Under the pieces are notes generated by a model. It saw only the letters and a list, made by a program, of their open reading frames with translations, did not search any database and had not been told where the DNA came from. The position numbers and the translations under genes were made by a program. Of a stretch of 49,176 nucleotides of DNA, positions 8,640 through 16,655 are shown piece after piece. The stretch is from Paraburkholderia elongata (lineage in GTDB: Bacteria; Pseudomonadota; Gammaproteobacteria; Burkholderiales; Burkholderiaceae). Numbering within the stretch: the first letter of the stretch is position 1; each line of letters opens with the position of its first letter. The stretch is taken from assembly GCF_013177735.1 (NCBI RefSeq), contig NZ_WOEZ01000159.1:1-49176 (forward strand), read 5' to 3'.

Positions 8640-8662
8640 TATGGTTCATGGAGAGAACCATA
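8640..8662. repeat. Hairpin just downstream of the IS110 transposase
   Basis: An 8-bp perfect inverted repeat TATGGTTC/GAACCATA has a 7-base loop, 47 bp after the transposase stop. It may belong to the right end of the element (IS1111-group elements place their RNA on this side) or act as a weak terminator. The rest of 8594-8801 shows nothing else recognisable and must contain the next gene's promoter. Confidence 0.4.
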
Positions 8663-8801
8663 AATCTCACCGTGAAGTGACCAACATCAACCAAACGGAC
8701 TCAAAACCAGGCCAGCAAGCAGCCTCATTGACCCAAAGCAACGCAAGCCGCGCCCGACGACCGATTATCACCGTTTCGATAGTCCATCCATCGGGTCGTC
8801 A

Positions 8802-9992
8802 ATGCTCACCTCTCACTCTTTCCCACCGCTTGTTATCCGTGGCCGCTCGCTGCTTCCGATCGTACAAGGCGGCATGGGCGTCGGCATCTCAGCTCACCGT
8901 CTGGCAGGCAGCGTTGCCCGCGAGGGCGCACTCGGCACCATCGCGAGCATCGACCTGCGTCATCATCATCGCGATCTGATCGAACTCTGCCGGCAATCCC
9001 CTGATCGGGCTACGCTCGAACTGGCGAACCTCGCCGCACTGGCCCGTGAAATCCACGCCGCCAAAGCGCTCGCCAACGGCCGCGGCATGATCGCCGTCAA
9101 CGTGATGAAAGCAGTCAACGCGCAAGCAGACTACGTGCGCGTTGCCTGCGAAAACGGCGCCGACGCGATTGTCATGGGCGCGGGCCTGCCGCTCGATTTG
9201 CCGGACATGACCCAGGGCCAAGATATCGCGCTGATCCCGATCCTGTCGGATAGCCGCGGCGTCGCACTGGTGCTGAAGAAGTGGATGAAAAAGGGCCGTT
9301 TGCCCGACGCCGTTGTGATCGAACATCCGGCCCACGCAGGCGGCCATCTCGGCGTGACCAACCTCGCCGACCTGCACGACCCGCGCTTCGATTTCTTGCG
9401 TGTACTCGAGGAACTCGATGCGGTATTCACGTCGCTCGGCTTGAGTCGCCAGGACGTGCCCTTGATCGTCGCGGGCGGCATCGATAGTCACGAAGCAGTG
9501 CGCGAGCTACTGACCGCGGGTGCCAGCGGCGTGCAGCTCGGCACGCCGTTCGCCGTTACCCAGGAAGGCGACGCGCATCCGAACTTCAAGCGTGTGCTGG
9601 CCGAAGCGACGCCCGACGACATCGTCGAATTCGTCAGCGTAACGGGGCTGCCCGCGCGGGCCGTGAAAACGCCGTGGCTGACGCGCTATCTCCGTCACGA
9701 AACGAAAATCCGCGAGAAGGTCGGTGCGCTCAAACACGTCTGTCCGACCGCGCTCGAATGCCTCAGCGTCTGTGGCTGGCGCGACGGTGTCGAGAAGTTC
9801 GGCCACTTCTGCATCGACACGCGACTCGCCGCGGCATTGCGCGGCGACGTGGCCAATGGTCTGTTCTTTCGCGGCCGCGAAGCCTTGCCGTTCGGCACGG
9901 CCATTCGCAGCGTTCACGACCTGATCGAACTGCTGCTGACCGGTGCGACGCGACCCGCTGTCGCAGGGCGATGGGCGTTCTCGCTGGGTTGA
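8802..9992 (+). CDS. Nitronate monooxygenase family protein (FMN-dependent)
   Basis: This 396-residue TIM-barrel flavoenzyme belongs to the nitronate monooxygenase / 2-nitropropane dioxygenase family, which oxidises alkyl nitronates with O2. The N-terminal motif PIVQGGMGVGIS (about residues 18-30), the phosphate-binding AGGI (about residue 226) and the AHAGGH segment with the likely catalytic His are present. The C-terminal region carries conserved Cys-containing motifs (KHVCPTALECLSVCGWRDG, then GHFCID), seen in a subgroup of longer homologues. Start ATG at 8802 lacks a clear Shine-Dalgarno. The gene stands immediately downstream of the IS110 remnant, which may have altered its promoter. The physiological substrate is unknown. 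Confidence 0.85.
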   Translation: MLTSHSFPPLVIRGRSLLPIVQGGMGVGISAHRLAGSVAREGALGTIASIDLRHHHRDLIELCRQSPDRATLELANLAALAREIHAAKALANGRGMIAVNVMKAVNAQADYVRVACENGADAIVMGAGLPLDLPDMTQGQDIALIPILSDSRGVALVLKKWMKKGRLPDAVVIEHPAHAGGHLGVTNLADLHDPRFDFLRVLEELDAVFTSLGLSRQDVPLIVAGGIDSHEAVRELLTAGASGVQLGTPFAVTQEGDAHPNFKRVLAEATPDDIVEFVSVTGLPARAVKTPWLTRYLRHETKIREKVGALKHVCPTALECLSVCGWRDGVEKFGHFCIDTRLAAALRGDVANGLFFRGREALPFGTAIRSVHDLIELLLTGATRPAVAGRWAFSLG

Positions 9993-10062
9993 TGCGGGTC
10001 AACGTGAAGCCTGACGAGACCTTCGACAATTCCCGCACGCAAACAAACACTCGGGGAAGCAC

Positions 10063-10719
10063 ATGAAGCACTCGCTCAGGAACAGAATCAAGACCGCCGC
10101 CGTCGCGTCGTGCCTGCTAGGCGCGGGCGCGCTGGCTCCGCAGGCGCAGGCCGCCGGCGACGACCCGATTAGCGGCATACACGCCGGCGACGTATTGGTG
10201 CGTCTGCGCGCAATCAGCATCGTGCCGAACGTGGAGACCAATCAGTCACTGTCGGCGCTCAACGTGGGCGTCAACAACGCCATCGTGCCGGAGCTGGATC
10301 TGACCTACATGATCCGCGATTACCTGGGCGTCGAGCTGATTCTCGGTACGTCGCGCCATCAGTTGACGTCGAGCCTCGGCAATCTCGGCGGCGTGAACGT
10401 GTTACCGCCCACGCTGCTGCTGCAATATCACTTCAACCACGCGGGGAGTATCCGTCCGTACGTCGGTGCGGGTCTGAATTACACGTTGTTCTACAACAAC
10501 GGCCTGAACGCTGGCGGTCAGCCGATCTCGATCACCAACCACAGCTTTGGGCCCGCATTGCAGGCAGGTGTGGACGTGCAGGTGACCAAGTCGCTGTTCG
10601 TCAACGCGGACATCAAGAAGATCTGGATGCACACCGACGCTTCGCTTGGTGGCCAGTCGCTCGGCCGGCTGAATATCGATCCGGTGGTGGTTGGTTTGGG
10701 TGTCGGTATGCGGTTCTGA
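10063..10719 (+). CDS. ompW: OmpW family outer membrane protein
   Basis: This 218-residue protein has a signal peptide (basic KHSLRNRIK, hydrophobic stretch, cleavage near AQA-AG at about residue 29) and the OmpW beta-barrel pattern. The mature start contains HAGDVLVRLRAISIVPN, repeated amphipathic strands follow, and the protein ends in the terminal aromatic motif GVGMRF with C-terminal Phe required for outer membrane assembly. OmpW proteins form small eight-stranded barrels with a hydrophobic channel. The GGGG of CTCGGGGAAGCAC lies about 9 bp before the ATG. The gene ends in a strong terminator. Confidence 0.94.
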   Translation: MKHSLRNRIKTAAVASCLLGAGALAPQAQAAGDDPISGIHAGDVLVRLRAISIVPNVETNQSLSALNVGVNNAIVPELDLTYMIRDYLGVELILGTSRHQLTSSLGNLGGVNVLPPTLLLQYHFNHAGSIRPYVGAGLNYTLFYNNGLNAGGQPISITNHSFGPALQAGVDVQVTKSLFVNADIKKIWMHTDASLGGQSLGRLNIDPVVVGLGVGMRF

Positions 10720-10751
10720 TTGCCGCGCTTGAGAAGCCGCGCTCGTCATGC

Positions 10752-10780
10752 AAAAACGCCGGAATTTCCGGCGTTTTTTT
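10752..10780. terminator. Bidirectional intrinsic terminator after ompW
   Basis: A-tract, stem ACGCCGGAA/TTCCGGCGT and a seven-T tract form a terminator readable on both strands, between ompW and the convergent DUF1289 gene. Confidence 0.92.
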
Positions 10781-10856
10781 ATTGCTATCTCAGTCCCAAT
10801 CGAGAGACGAATTCGCCGGCAGGCGGGCCGACGCGGGCGGCCGCGGCGCGAGGAGG

Positions 10857-11060
10857 CTACAGCTTGTCGTTCTTGAAACGCATTGCAGTGCCGTCCTGCT
10901 CGATGCGTACCCACACGGCGCGCTTTTCCTCGTCGCTCAGGAACACCCAGTTGGACACTTCGGTGGCGGTGCGGCCGCAGCCTTTGCAGACTTCGTCGAA
11001 AAGCGTGGAACAGACGCCGATGCACGGGCTGTCGGGAAGATCGTGGAGATTCGAAGCCAT
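10857..11060 (-). CDS. DUF1289 domain small cysteine protein
   Basis: A 67-residue protein matches the DUF1289 family, common in proteobacteria and of unknown function. Four cysteines, C13, C17, C25 and C28, in the pattern SPCIGVC...VCKGCGRT, suggest a small metal-binding site. The family also shows the W..L..EEK helix seen here at about residues 36-45. ATG at 11060 is chosen because it begins the conserved part; an in-frame start at 11156 would add 32 unlike residues. It converges with ompW. Confidence 0.85.
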   Translation of the reverse strand: MASNLHDLPDSPCIGVCSTLFDEVCKGCGRTATEVSNWVFLSDEEKRAVWVRIEQDGTAMRFKNDKL

Positions 11061-11740
11061 CGGAAACCTTGGGGCGAAGAAGCGAAGTTCCGCTATGTTA
11101 ACCGATGCGGCGAACGCGCCCGGGCGTCGTGCTCGCCGTGGCACACACGCACGCACGGTTGGCAGTATCCACTGCCGCGTTCGCCCCGATTCGACTCCCG
11201 CCCCTCAGCGCGCAATGGCCGGCGTGACGCCGCTGCGGGCAGCGGCGCGCAGGTCACGGTGAAATGCCTGGAGAAAGCTTACAAAATCACTTCGCAGTGA
11301 GGCCAAGGCACGTCCGCGTGAGTCGCGCCGCGCGGCGCTGTCTTAAAGTCTCTCAGCGCTATTGAACACGGTGGCGCGGCGGGTGGCTTACGCTTGCATC
11401 GAGGTTAGCCGTACGGCATAAACTTCGCGGAAAGCGGCCTCTGGCTGCCACCTCAATGCGAACCTGCCACGACGAAGCCGCCGCAACTTGACAACGAGAT
11501 GACACCGAGGCTGCCACTGGTGTTTTTTACGGGTAGACACGCGCCCATAACCCGCTAAAATTGCGCCCATTTTGTAGCGGCGCGGCTTACGCTGTACCGT
11601 TTGCGCGACAGCCTGGCATTTTTTTTGAAGCGCGCAATAATTAATGGTAGTTTTCGGGTTTTTCAGGGGAGCCGCGCGTGCTGGTTCGCGGCGTGAATGA
11701 GGACGAGGTCGGCTCAGGCCGGTCAGGATCGGAGAACGGA
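11061..11740. other. 680-bp intergenic region between DUF1289 and potF
   Basis: No convincing gene is seen. The potF-proximal third becomes AT-richer and carries the promoter described at 11534-11580. An unusual T8 run (11620-11627) and a TAATTAATG stretch near 11638 lie in the probable 5' untranslated leader of potF. The first two thirds have no recognisable motif. Confidence 0.5.
11534..11580 (+). promoter_or_regulatory. Candidate potF promoter overlapping an imperfect palindrome
   Basis: TAGACA (11534-11539) and TAAAAT (11556-11561) are 16 bp apart and fit a sigma-70 promoter. The -10 is part of an imperfect palindrome, CCGCTAAAAT (11552-11561) against ATTTTgTAGCGG (11569-11580), which could be an operator. 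The potF leader would then be about 170 nt. Confidence 0.4.
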
Positions 11741-12841
11741 ATGAAAAGACGGGTAGTGGTGCAGGTGGCGGCACTGGTCTTGTGCGCGACGCCTTGGTTG
11801 ACGGCCGCTGCGAAAGATACGCAGCTCAACGTGTATAACTGGTCCGATTACATCGCCAAGGACACCATTCCGAACTTCACCAAGCAGACTGCCGTCCAGG
11901 TCAAATACGACAACTACGACAGTGACGACACGCTGCAAGCCAAGCTCCTCACTGGCAATTCGGGCTACGACATCGTCGTGCCGACCAGCAATTACGCCGG
12001 CAAGCAGATCACCGCCGGCATCTTCGCGCCGCTCGACAAATCGAAGCTGCCGAACCTCAAATACCTCGACCCGTCGCTGATGGCCCTCGTGGCCGGCGCC
12101 GATCCGGGCAACAAGTTCACGGTGCCCTGGGCATACGGCACGACCGGCCTCGGCTACAACGTCACAAAGGCGCAGCAGATCCTCGGCAAGAATGTGCCGC
12201 TCGATAGCTGGGACGTTCTCTTCAAGCCGGAAAACATCTCGAAGCTGAAAGCATGCGGCGTGTCCGTGCTCGACGCGCCGGACCAGATGTTCGCCGCTGC
12301 GCTGCACTACATCGGCAAGGATCCGATGAGCACGAATCCGGCCGACTACCGCGCCGCGCTCGAGATGATGAAGAAGATCCGCCCGTACATCACGCAGTTC
12401 AACTCGTCGGGCTACATCAATGATCTGGTCGGCGGCGACGTGTGCTTCGCGTACGGCTGGTCGGGCGATGTCGTGATCGCCAAGCATCGTGCGGTCGAGG
12501 CGAAGAAGGCCTACAAGATCGAGTACTACATTCCGAAGGGCGGCGCCCCGGTGTGGTTCGACGTGATGGCGATTCCGAAAGATGCGAAGAACAAGGATGC
12601 CGCGCTCGAGTGGATCAACTACATCGAAACGCCGCAGGTTCACGCCGCGATCACCAACGCCGTCTACTATCCGAGCGCCAACCTCGAAGCGCGCAAGTAC
12701 GTTGACAAGGACGTGGCGAACGACCCGGCCGTGTACCCGTCGCCTGAAGTCATCAAGACACTGTTCCTGCTGAAGCCGCTGCCGCCGGAAATCCAGCGGC
12801 TGCAAACGCGGCTGTGGACTGAATTCAAGTCCGGCCGCTGA
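11741..12841 (+). CDS. potF: Polyamine (putrescine) ABC transporter substrate-binding protein
   Basis: This 366-residue periplasmic protein of the PotD/PotF family has a signal peptide cut near TAAA-KD (about residue 24). The mature start LNVYNWSDYI is diagnostic; the Trp-Ser-Asp contacts polyamine in PotF. Later conserved parts include VPWAYGTTGLGYN, the CFAYGWSGDV ligand segment, and PVWFDVMAIPKDAKN. ATG at 11741 has GGAG about 7 bp upstream; an earlier start at 11678 would precede the signal peptide. It heads the potFGHI cluster and is separated from potG by a hairpin likely to set a higher level of binding protein. Confidence 0.95.
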   Translation: MKRRVVVQVAALVLCATPWLTAAAKDTQLNVYNWSDYIAKDTIPNFTKQTAVQVKYDNYDSDDTLQAKLLTGNSGYDIVVPTSNYAGKQITAGIFAPLDKSKLPNLKYLDPSLMALVAGADPGNKFTVPWAYGTTGLGYNVTKAQQILGKNVPLDSWDVLFKPENISKLKACGVSVLDAPDQMFAAALHYIGKDPMSTNPADYRAALEMMKKIRPYITQFNSSGYINDLVGGDVCFAYGWSGDVVIAKHRAVEAKKAYKIEYYIPKGGAPVWFDVMAIPKDAKNKDAALEWINYIETPQVHAAITNAVYYPSANLEARKYVDKDVANDPAVYPSPEVIKTLFLLKPLPPEIQRLQTRLWTEFKSGR

Positions 12842-12876
12842 TCCGCGGCCAGAGTGAACGGGTAAGTATCATCATG

Positions 12877-12905
12877 AAGCCCTCGGTGTCCACCGGGGGC
12901 TTTGT
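12877..12905 (+). terminator. Intercistronic attenuator hairpin between potF and potG
   Basis: A 12-bp stem AAGCCCTCGGTG/CACCGGGGGCTT (one T-G wobble, tiny loop) is followed by TTGTT. Its place between the binding-protein and ATPase genes suggests partial termination or mRNA 3'-end protection of potF. Confidence 0.6.
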
Positions 12906-12930
12906 TCGTCAAACGCCGGAGTAAAGCATT

Positions 12931-14100
12931 GTGATGAGTAGCGACCAGTCGGGCGCGCTGGCAGGGGCCACCGCGCCGTTCCCAGGCCTGAACGCAGAAG
13001 CGGGCGACGCCGCGGAGAACTTCGTCCAGATCGTTGACATCGTGAAGAAGTTCGGCGAGACCGCGGCGGTCAAAGGGGTCAACCTGTCGGTGAAAAAGGG
13101 CGAGCTATTCGCGCTGCTCGGCAGTTCCGGCTGTGGCAAATCGACCTTGTTGCGCATGCTGGCCGGCCTCGAATCGATCACGTCGGGCAAGATCCTGATC
13201 GACGGCGAAGACCTTGCGCAATTGCCGCCTTATCGCCGGCCGGTCAACATGATGTTCCAGTCGTACGCACTGTTTCCGCACATGACGGTCGAGGCCAACG
13301 TCGCCTTTGGCCTGAAGCAGGAAGGCGTGCCGAAGTCTGAACTGAAAGACCGCGTGCAGAGCACGCTCGATCTCGTGCAGATGGGCCGCTTTGCGAAGCG
13401 CAAGCCGCATCAGCTCTCCGGCGGTCAGCAGCAGCGTGTGGCGCTCGCGCGCTCGCTCGTCAAGCGGCCGAAGCTGTTGTTGCTCGACGAGCCGATGTCC
13501 GCGCTCGACAAACAGATCCGTCAGCGCACGCAAATCGAACTGGTCAACATTCTCGACAAGGTCGGCGTGACCTGCATGATGGTGACGCACGACCAGGAAG
13601 AGGCGATGACGATGGCGGACCGTCTTGCCGTGATGAGTGAAGGCGAGATCGTCCAGCTCGGCACGCCGCACGAAGTGTACGAATTTCCGAATAGCCGTTT
13701 TTCGGCCGAGTTCATCGGCTCGACCAATCTGTTCGACGGCAACGTCGTCGAAGACGAACCCGATCATGTGTTCATCGAAACCCCCGACCTGCCGGTCCGT
13801 CTCTACGTGAGCCACGGCATCACCGGGCCGCTCGGCATGCCGGTGACGATCTCGGTGCGGCCCGAGCGCATCGCGCTCACGCGCAAGCCGCCCGAAGGCG
13901 CGTACAACTGGGGCAAGGGCGTCGTAACGAATGTCGCGTACATGGGGGGCTATTCGCTGTACCACGTGAAGCTCGACGCCGGCAAAACGGTGATCGCCAA
14001 CGTGACGAGCCTTGCATTGACGGAGATCGATCCGCCCACCTGGGGCGACGAAGTGTATGTGCGCTGGAGCGCGTCGGCCGGCGTGGTGCTGACGTCATGA
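12931..14100 (+). CDS. potG: Polyamine ABC transporter ATP-binding protein
   Basis: This 389-residue ATPase belongs to the PotA/PotG class. Walker A GSSGCGKST is at about residues 64-72, the Q-loop follows, then the LSGGQQQRVALARSL signature and Walker B LLLLDEPMSALD. The C-terminal TOBE_2 domain (about residues 300-389) regulates transport. Either GTG 12931 or ATG 12934 may start it; GGAG lies 9 or 12 bp away, so GTG is slightly favoured. It overlaps potH by four bases (ATGA), so the two are translationally coupled. Confidence 0.95.
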   Translation: MMSSDQSGALAGATAPFPGLNAEAGDAAENFVQIVDIVKKFGETAAVKGVNLSVKKGELFALLGSSGCGKSTLLRMLAGLESITSGKILIDGEDLAQLPPYRRPVNMMFQSYALFPHMTVEANVAFGLKQEGVPKSELKDRVQSTLDLVQMGRFAKRKPHQLSGGQQQRVALARSLVKRPKLLLLDEPMSALDKQIRQRTQIELVNILDKVGVTCMMVTHDQEEAMTMADRLAVMSEGEIVQLGTPHEVYEFPNSRFSAEFIGSTNLFDGNVVEDEPDHVFIETPDLPVRLYVSHGITGPLGMPVTISVRPERIALTRKPPEGAYNWGKGVVTNVAYMGGYSLYHVKLDAGKTVIANVTSLALTEIDPPTWGDEVYVRWSASAGVVLTS

Positions 14101-15026
14101 AACGCTCGATCAGTTCTCTCGCGTCGTGGCCGGTGCGCCGTTTCAACCTGACCGGCCGCACCGCGGTGGTGGCCGGTCCGTTTATCTGGCTGCTGCTGTT
14201 TTTCCTCGTGCCGTTCCTGTTGGTCGTGAAGATCAGCTTTGCCGATTTGCAGCTTGGCATTCCGCCCTATACGGAACTCACCACGTACACTGAGGGTGTG
14301 GTTCACGTCGCGCTGGACCTGTCGCACTATGCGTTTCTGCTGACCGACAGCCTGTATTTCGCGACCTATGTGAATTCGGTGGTGGTTGCGGCGATATCCA
14401 CGTTGCTGTGTTTGCTGATCGGTTATCCGATGGCGTACTACATTGCGCGATCGAATCCGGCGAGCCGCAATCTGCTGATGATGGCGGTGATGCTGCCGTT
14501 CTGGACGTCGTTTCTGATTCGCGTGTATGCATGGATCGGAATCCTGAAGAACAATGGCTTGCTGAACAACTTCCTGATGTCGGTCGGGCTGATCCATACG
14601 CCGATCGAGCTGTATCACACGAACACCGCGGTTTATATCGGCATGGTGTATTCGTACCTGCCGTTCCTCGTCATGCCGCTGTATGCGCATCTGGTGAAGA
14701 TGGACATGACGTTGCTGGAAGCCGCCTACGATCTCGGCGCGAAGCCGTGGCGGGCGTTCTGGCAGATCACCTTGCCGCTGTCGAAGAACGGCATTCTTGC
14801 CGGTTGTTTGCTGGTGTTCATTCCGGCGGTAGGCGAGTACGTGATTCCGGAATTGCTGGGCGGCGCGAACACGCTGATGATTGGCCGCGTGATGTGGAAT
14901 GAGTTCTTCGACAATGCCGATTGGCCGATGGCGTCTGCCGTGACGTGCGCGATGGTGTTGTTGTTATTGGTGCCGATGGCGTTTTTCCAGTACGCGCAGG
15001 CGAAGGCGATGGAGGAAAGGCGCTGA
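14097..15026 (+). CDS. potH: Polyamine ABC transporter permease
   Basis: This 309-residue inner membrane protein of the MetI-like permease superfamily has about six membrane segments. The EAA loop that docks on the ATPase reads LLEAAYDLGAKPWRAFWQITLPLSKNG at about residues 204-230. The sequence FWTSFLIRVYAWIGIL is typical of PotH. It overlaps potG by 4 bp and potI by 1 bp. Confidence 0.95.
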   Translation: MKRSISSLASWPVRRFNLTGRTAVVAGPFIWLLLFFLVPFLLVVKISFADLQLGIPPYTELTTYTEGVVHVALDLSHYAFLLTDSLYFATYVNSVVVAAISTLLCLLIGYPMAYYIARSNPASRNLLMMAVMLPFWTSFLIRVYAWIGILKNNGLLNNFLMSVGLIHTPIELYHTNTAVYIGMVYSYLPFLVMPLYAHLVKMDMTLLEAAYDLGAKPWRAFWQITLPLSKNGILAGCLLVFIPAVGEYVIPELLGGANTLMIGRVMWNEFFDNADWPMASAVTCAMVLLLLVPMAFFQYAQAKAMEERR

Positions 15027-15844
15027 TGAAGCCGAACCGGATTTTGCAGTTCATTGCCTTGGGGATTGGGTTTCTGTTTCTCTACATTCCGATCGTGAGT
15101 CTGATTGTGTATTCGTTCAACGAATCGCAACTGGTCACGGTGTGGACGCGGTTTTCCACGCGCTGGTATGCGGCGTTATTGCAGGACGACGAGTTGATCG
15201 CGGCTGCGTGGTTGTCGTTGCGCGTGGCGCTGCTGACGGCGTTTGCTTCGGTGATTATCGGTACGTGGGCCGGGTTTGTTTTGGCCCGTATGGGGCGGTT
15301 CCGTGGTTTTACCCTTTATACCGGGATGATCAATGCGCCGCTGGTGATTCCCGAGGTGATTCAGGGGATCTCGCTGCTGCTGCTGTTCATCGAAATGGCC
15401 AAGTGGTTGGGATGGCCCGCCGGGCGTGGCATTTTCACGATCTGGATCGGGCATGTGATGTTGTGTATTTCTTATGTGGCCATTATCGTGCAGTCACGGG
15501 TGAAGGAGTTGAATCCTTCTCTTGAGGAGGCTGCGCTTGATCTTGGGGCGACTCCGCTTAAGGTGTTTTTCTTCATTACGTTGCCGTTGATTTCGCAGGC
15601 TCTGGTTTCTGGGTGGTTGTTGTCGTTTACTTTGTCTATCGACGATCTGGTTTTGTCGGCGTTTTTGTCGGGGCCTGGGTCGACGACGCTGCCGCTGGTT
15701 GTTTTCTCCCGCGTTCGGCTTGGGTTGAATCCGGAGATGAATGCATTGGCTACTTTGTTTATTGCTGTTGTGACCGTTGGGGTTGTTTTGGCTAACTATT
15801 TTATGCAGCGGGCGGAGAGGAAGAGGGCTGTGATGGCGGTGTAG
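15026..15844 (+). CDS. potI: Polyamine ABC transporter permease
   Basis: This 272-residue permease has six membrane segments and the EAA loop LEEAALDLGATPLKVFFFITLP. ATG 15026 overlaps the potH stop (TGATG) and has GGAGGAAAGG upstream; an earlier reading from 14921 would lie within potH. Codon use changes along the gene: the first part is typical, while roughly the last 350 bp becomes rich in T-ending codons and poor in C on the coding strand (runs of GTT, TTT, GGG, GCT). The stop codon lies 6 bp before the large palindromic repeat. Confidence 0.95.
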   Translation: MKPNRILQFIALGIGFLFLYIPIVSLIVYSFNESQLVTVWTRFSTRWYAALLQDDELIAAAWLSLRVALLTAFASVIIGTWAGFVLARMGRFRGFTLYTGMINAPLVIPEVIQGISLLLLFIEMAKWLGWPAGRGIFTIWIGHVMLCISYVAIIVQSRVKELNPSLEEAALDLGATPLKVFFFITLPLISQALVSGWLLSFTLSIDDLVLSAFLSGPGSTTLPLVVFSRVRLGLNPEMNALATLFIAVVTVGVVLANYFMQRAERKRAVMAV

Positions 15845-15908
15845 ATTTTTTTTGCCTGCGCGGCGCTTATTGTCTGTTTGCCTGCGGCGTTGGGCTTTTC
15901 TTGATTTG

Positions 15909-16053
15909 TTTGCCCTCGCGGCGCTTTTTTCTGCGCGCTTACGGTTTTGGCCTTTCCTTGAATTGATATTGGATTATTAGCGTCGCCCCTGTGCGGGGCG
16001 GGCACCTACTTTTCTTTGCCGCCGCAAAGAAAAGTAGGCAAAAGAAAGCGGCT
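15909..16053 (+). repeat. Left inverted arm of palindromic element copy A
   Basis: This 145-bp arm is the inverted partner of 16503-16647. It contains TTAGCGTCGCCCC, the 15-bp stem palindrome at about 16005-16038 and the GCGGCT inner end. Confidence 0.9.
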
Positions 16054-16502
16054 CCAACCGCTAATTCTTAAGCGGGTCCCCTGGCTTGGAGGAGGCAGTG
16101 GTGCATCTGGAATCCGTGCCCCTGCACACTCCGCGTTAGTGACAAAGCACTCATCAGCTCCCACTCCGCACTGCGTGCGTCGCGGATGGGTCTGCATGGG
16201 AAACCAGGGGCTTCGTTTGCGCACGGTGGGGGCCATCGGCTTCGCCTCGGCGGCACCCACTGCTCTATGGGTGCCCCCACTTCGAATGAAATGTCGGTGT
16301 GCCGCAGTTGCAGTTGCGAGCCACGGAACTGATCAAAAGCGCGTACGAAAACGTAGTGGTCGGTTTTATGAAGTGCGCTTCGGCGCGCTCAGCGCCGCCG
16401 GAAGAATGACTGCCTTGTCACTCACGCCGAATGTGCGAGAGCCCGGATTCCAGATGCACCACTACCGCAACTGCGCGGGGGACCCGCTTAGCAGGGGCTT
16501 TT

Positions 16503-16647
16503 AGCCGCTTTCTTTTGCCTACTTTTCTTTGCGGCAGGCAAAGAAAAGTAGGTGCCTGCCCCGCACAGGGGCGACGCTAATAAACCAATATCAATTCAAG
16601 GAAAGGCCAAAACCGTAAGCGCACAGAAAAAAGCGCCGCGCAGGCAA
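16503..16647 (-). repeat. Right inverted arm of palindromic element copy A
   Basis: This is the inverted partner of 15909-16053, starting AGCCGCTTTCTTTTGCC and ending GCGCAGGCAAA. A short open frame starting GTG at 16552 (MPAPHRGDAN) is created by this arm and recurs in every copy; it is not considered a gene. Confidence 0.9.
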
Positions 16648-16655
16648 AAAACCCC

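Larger units (their letters stand above)
6960..8700 (+). mobile_element. IS110-family insertion sequence (ends approximate)
   Basis: The element is defined by the DEDD transposase gene at 7284-8593 plus non-coding flanks of about 320 bp on the left and up to 200 bp on the right. IS110 elements usually lack obvious terminal inverted repeats and target duplications, and none were found, so both ends are estimates. The left limit is taken after the ybiT terminator and the right before the nitronate monooxygenase start at 8802. It sits in intergenic DNA and interrupts no recognisable gene. With a frameshifted transposase this copy is probably immobile unless helped by another copy. Confidence 0.75.
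15851..16649. repeat. Large palindromic dispersed element, copy A
   Basis: About 800 bp of non-coding DNA fills the whole gap between the convergent genes potI and mcp. Outer arms 15909-16053 and 16503-16647 are inverted repeats of 145 bp with only about six differences. Each contains nested palindromes, notably CCTACTTTTCTTTGC/GCAAAGAAAAGTAGG and GCCCC-TGTGC-GGGGC. Inside the arms a weaker inverted repeat continues (19 bp identical at 16098-16116 and 16444-16462). The centre holds an 8-bp stem GGCACCCA/TGGGTGCC (16252-16275). An extra outer unit, offset by 58 bp, lies on the left (15851-15908). Copy B at 31601 matches it in inverted orientation. No transposase is encoded. I do not recognise a named family. 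Confidence 0.9.

Noticed and set aside
16006..16504. Open frames inside element A on both strands
   Set aside because: They read through palindromes and are not maintained as intact frames in copy B.
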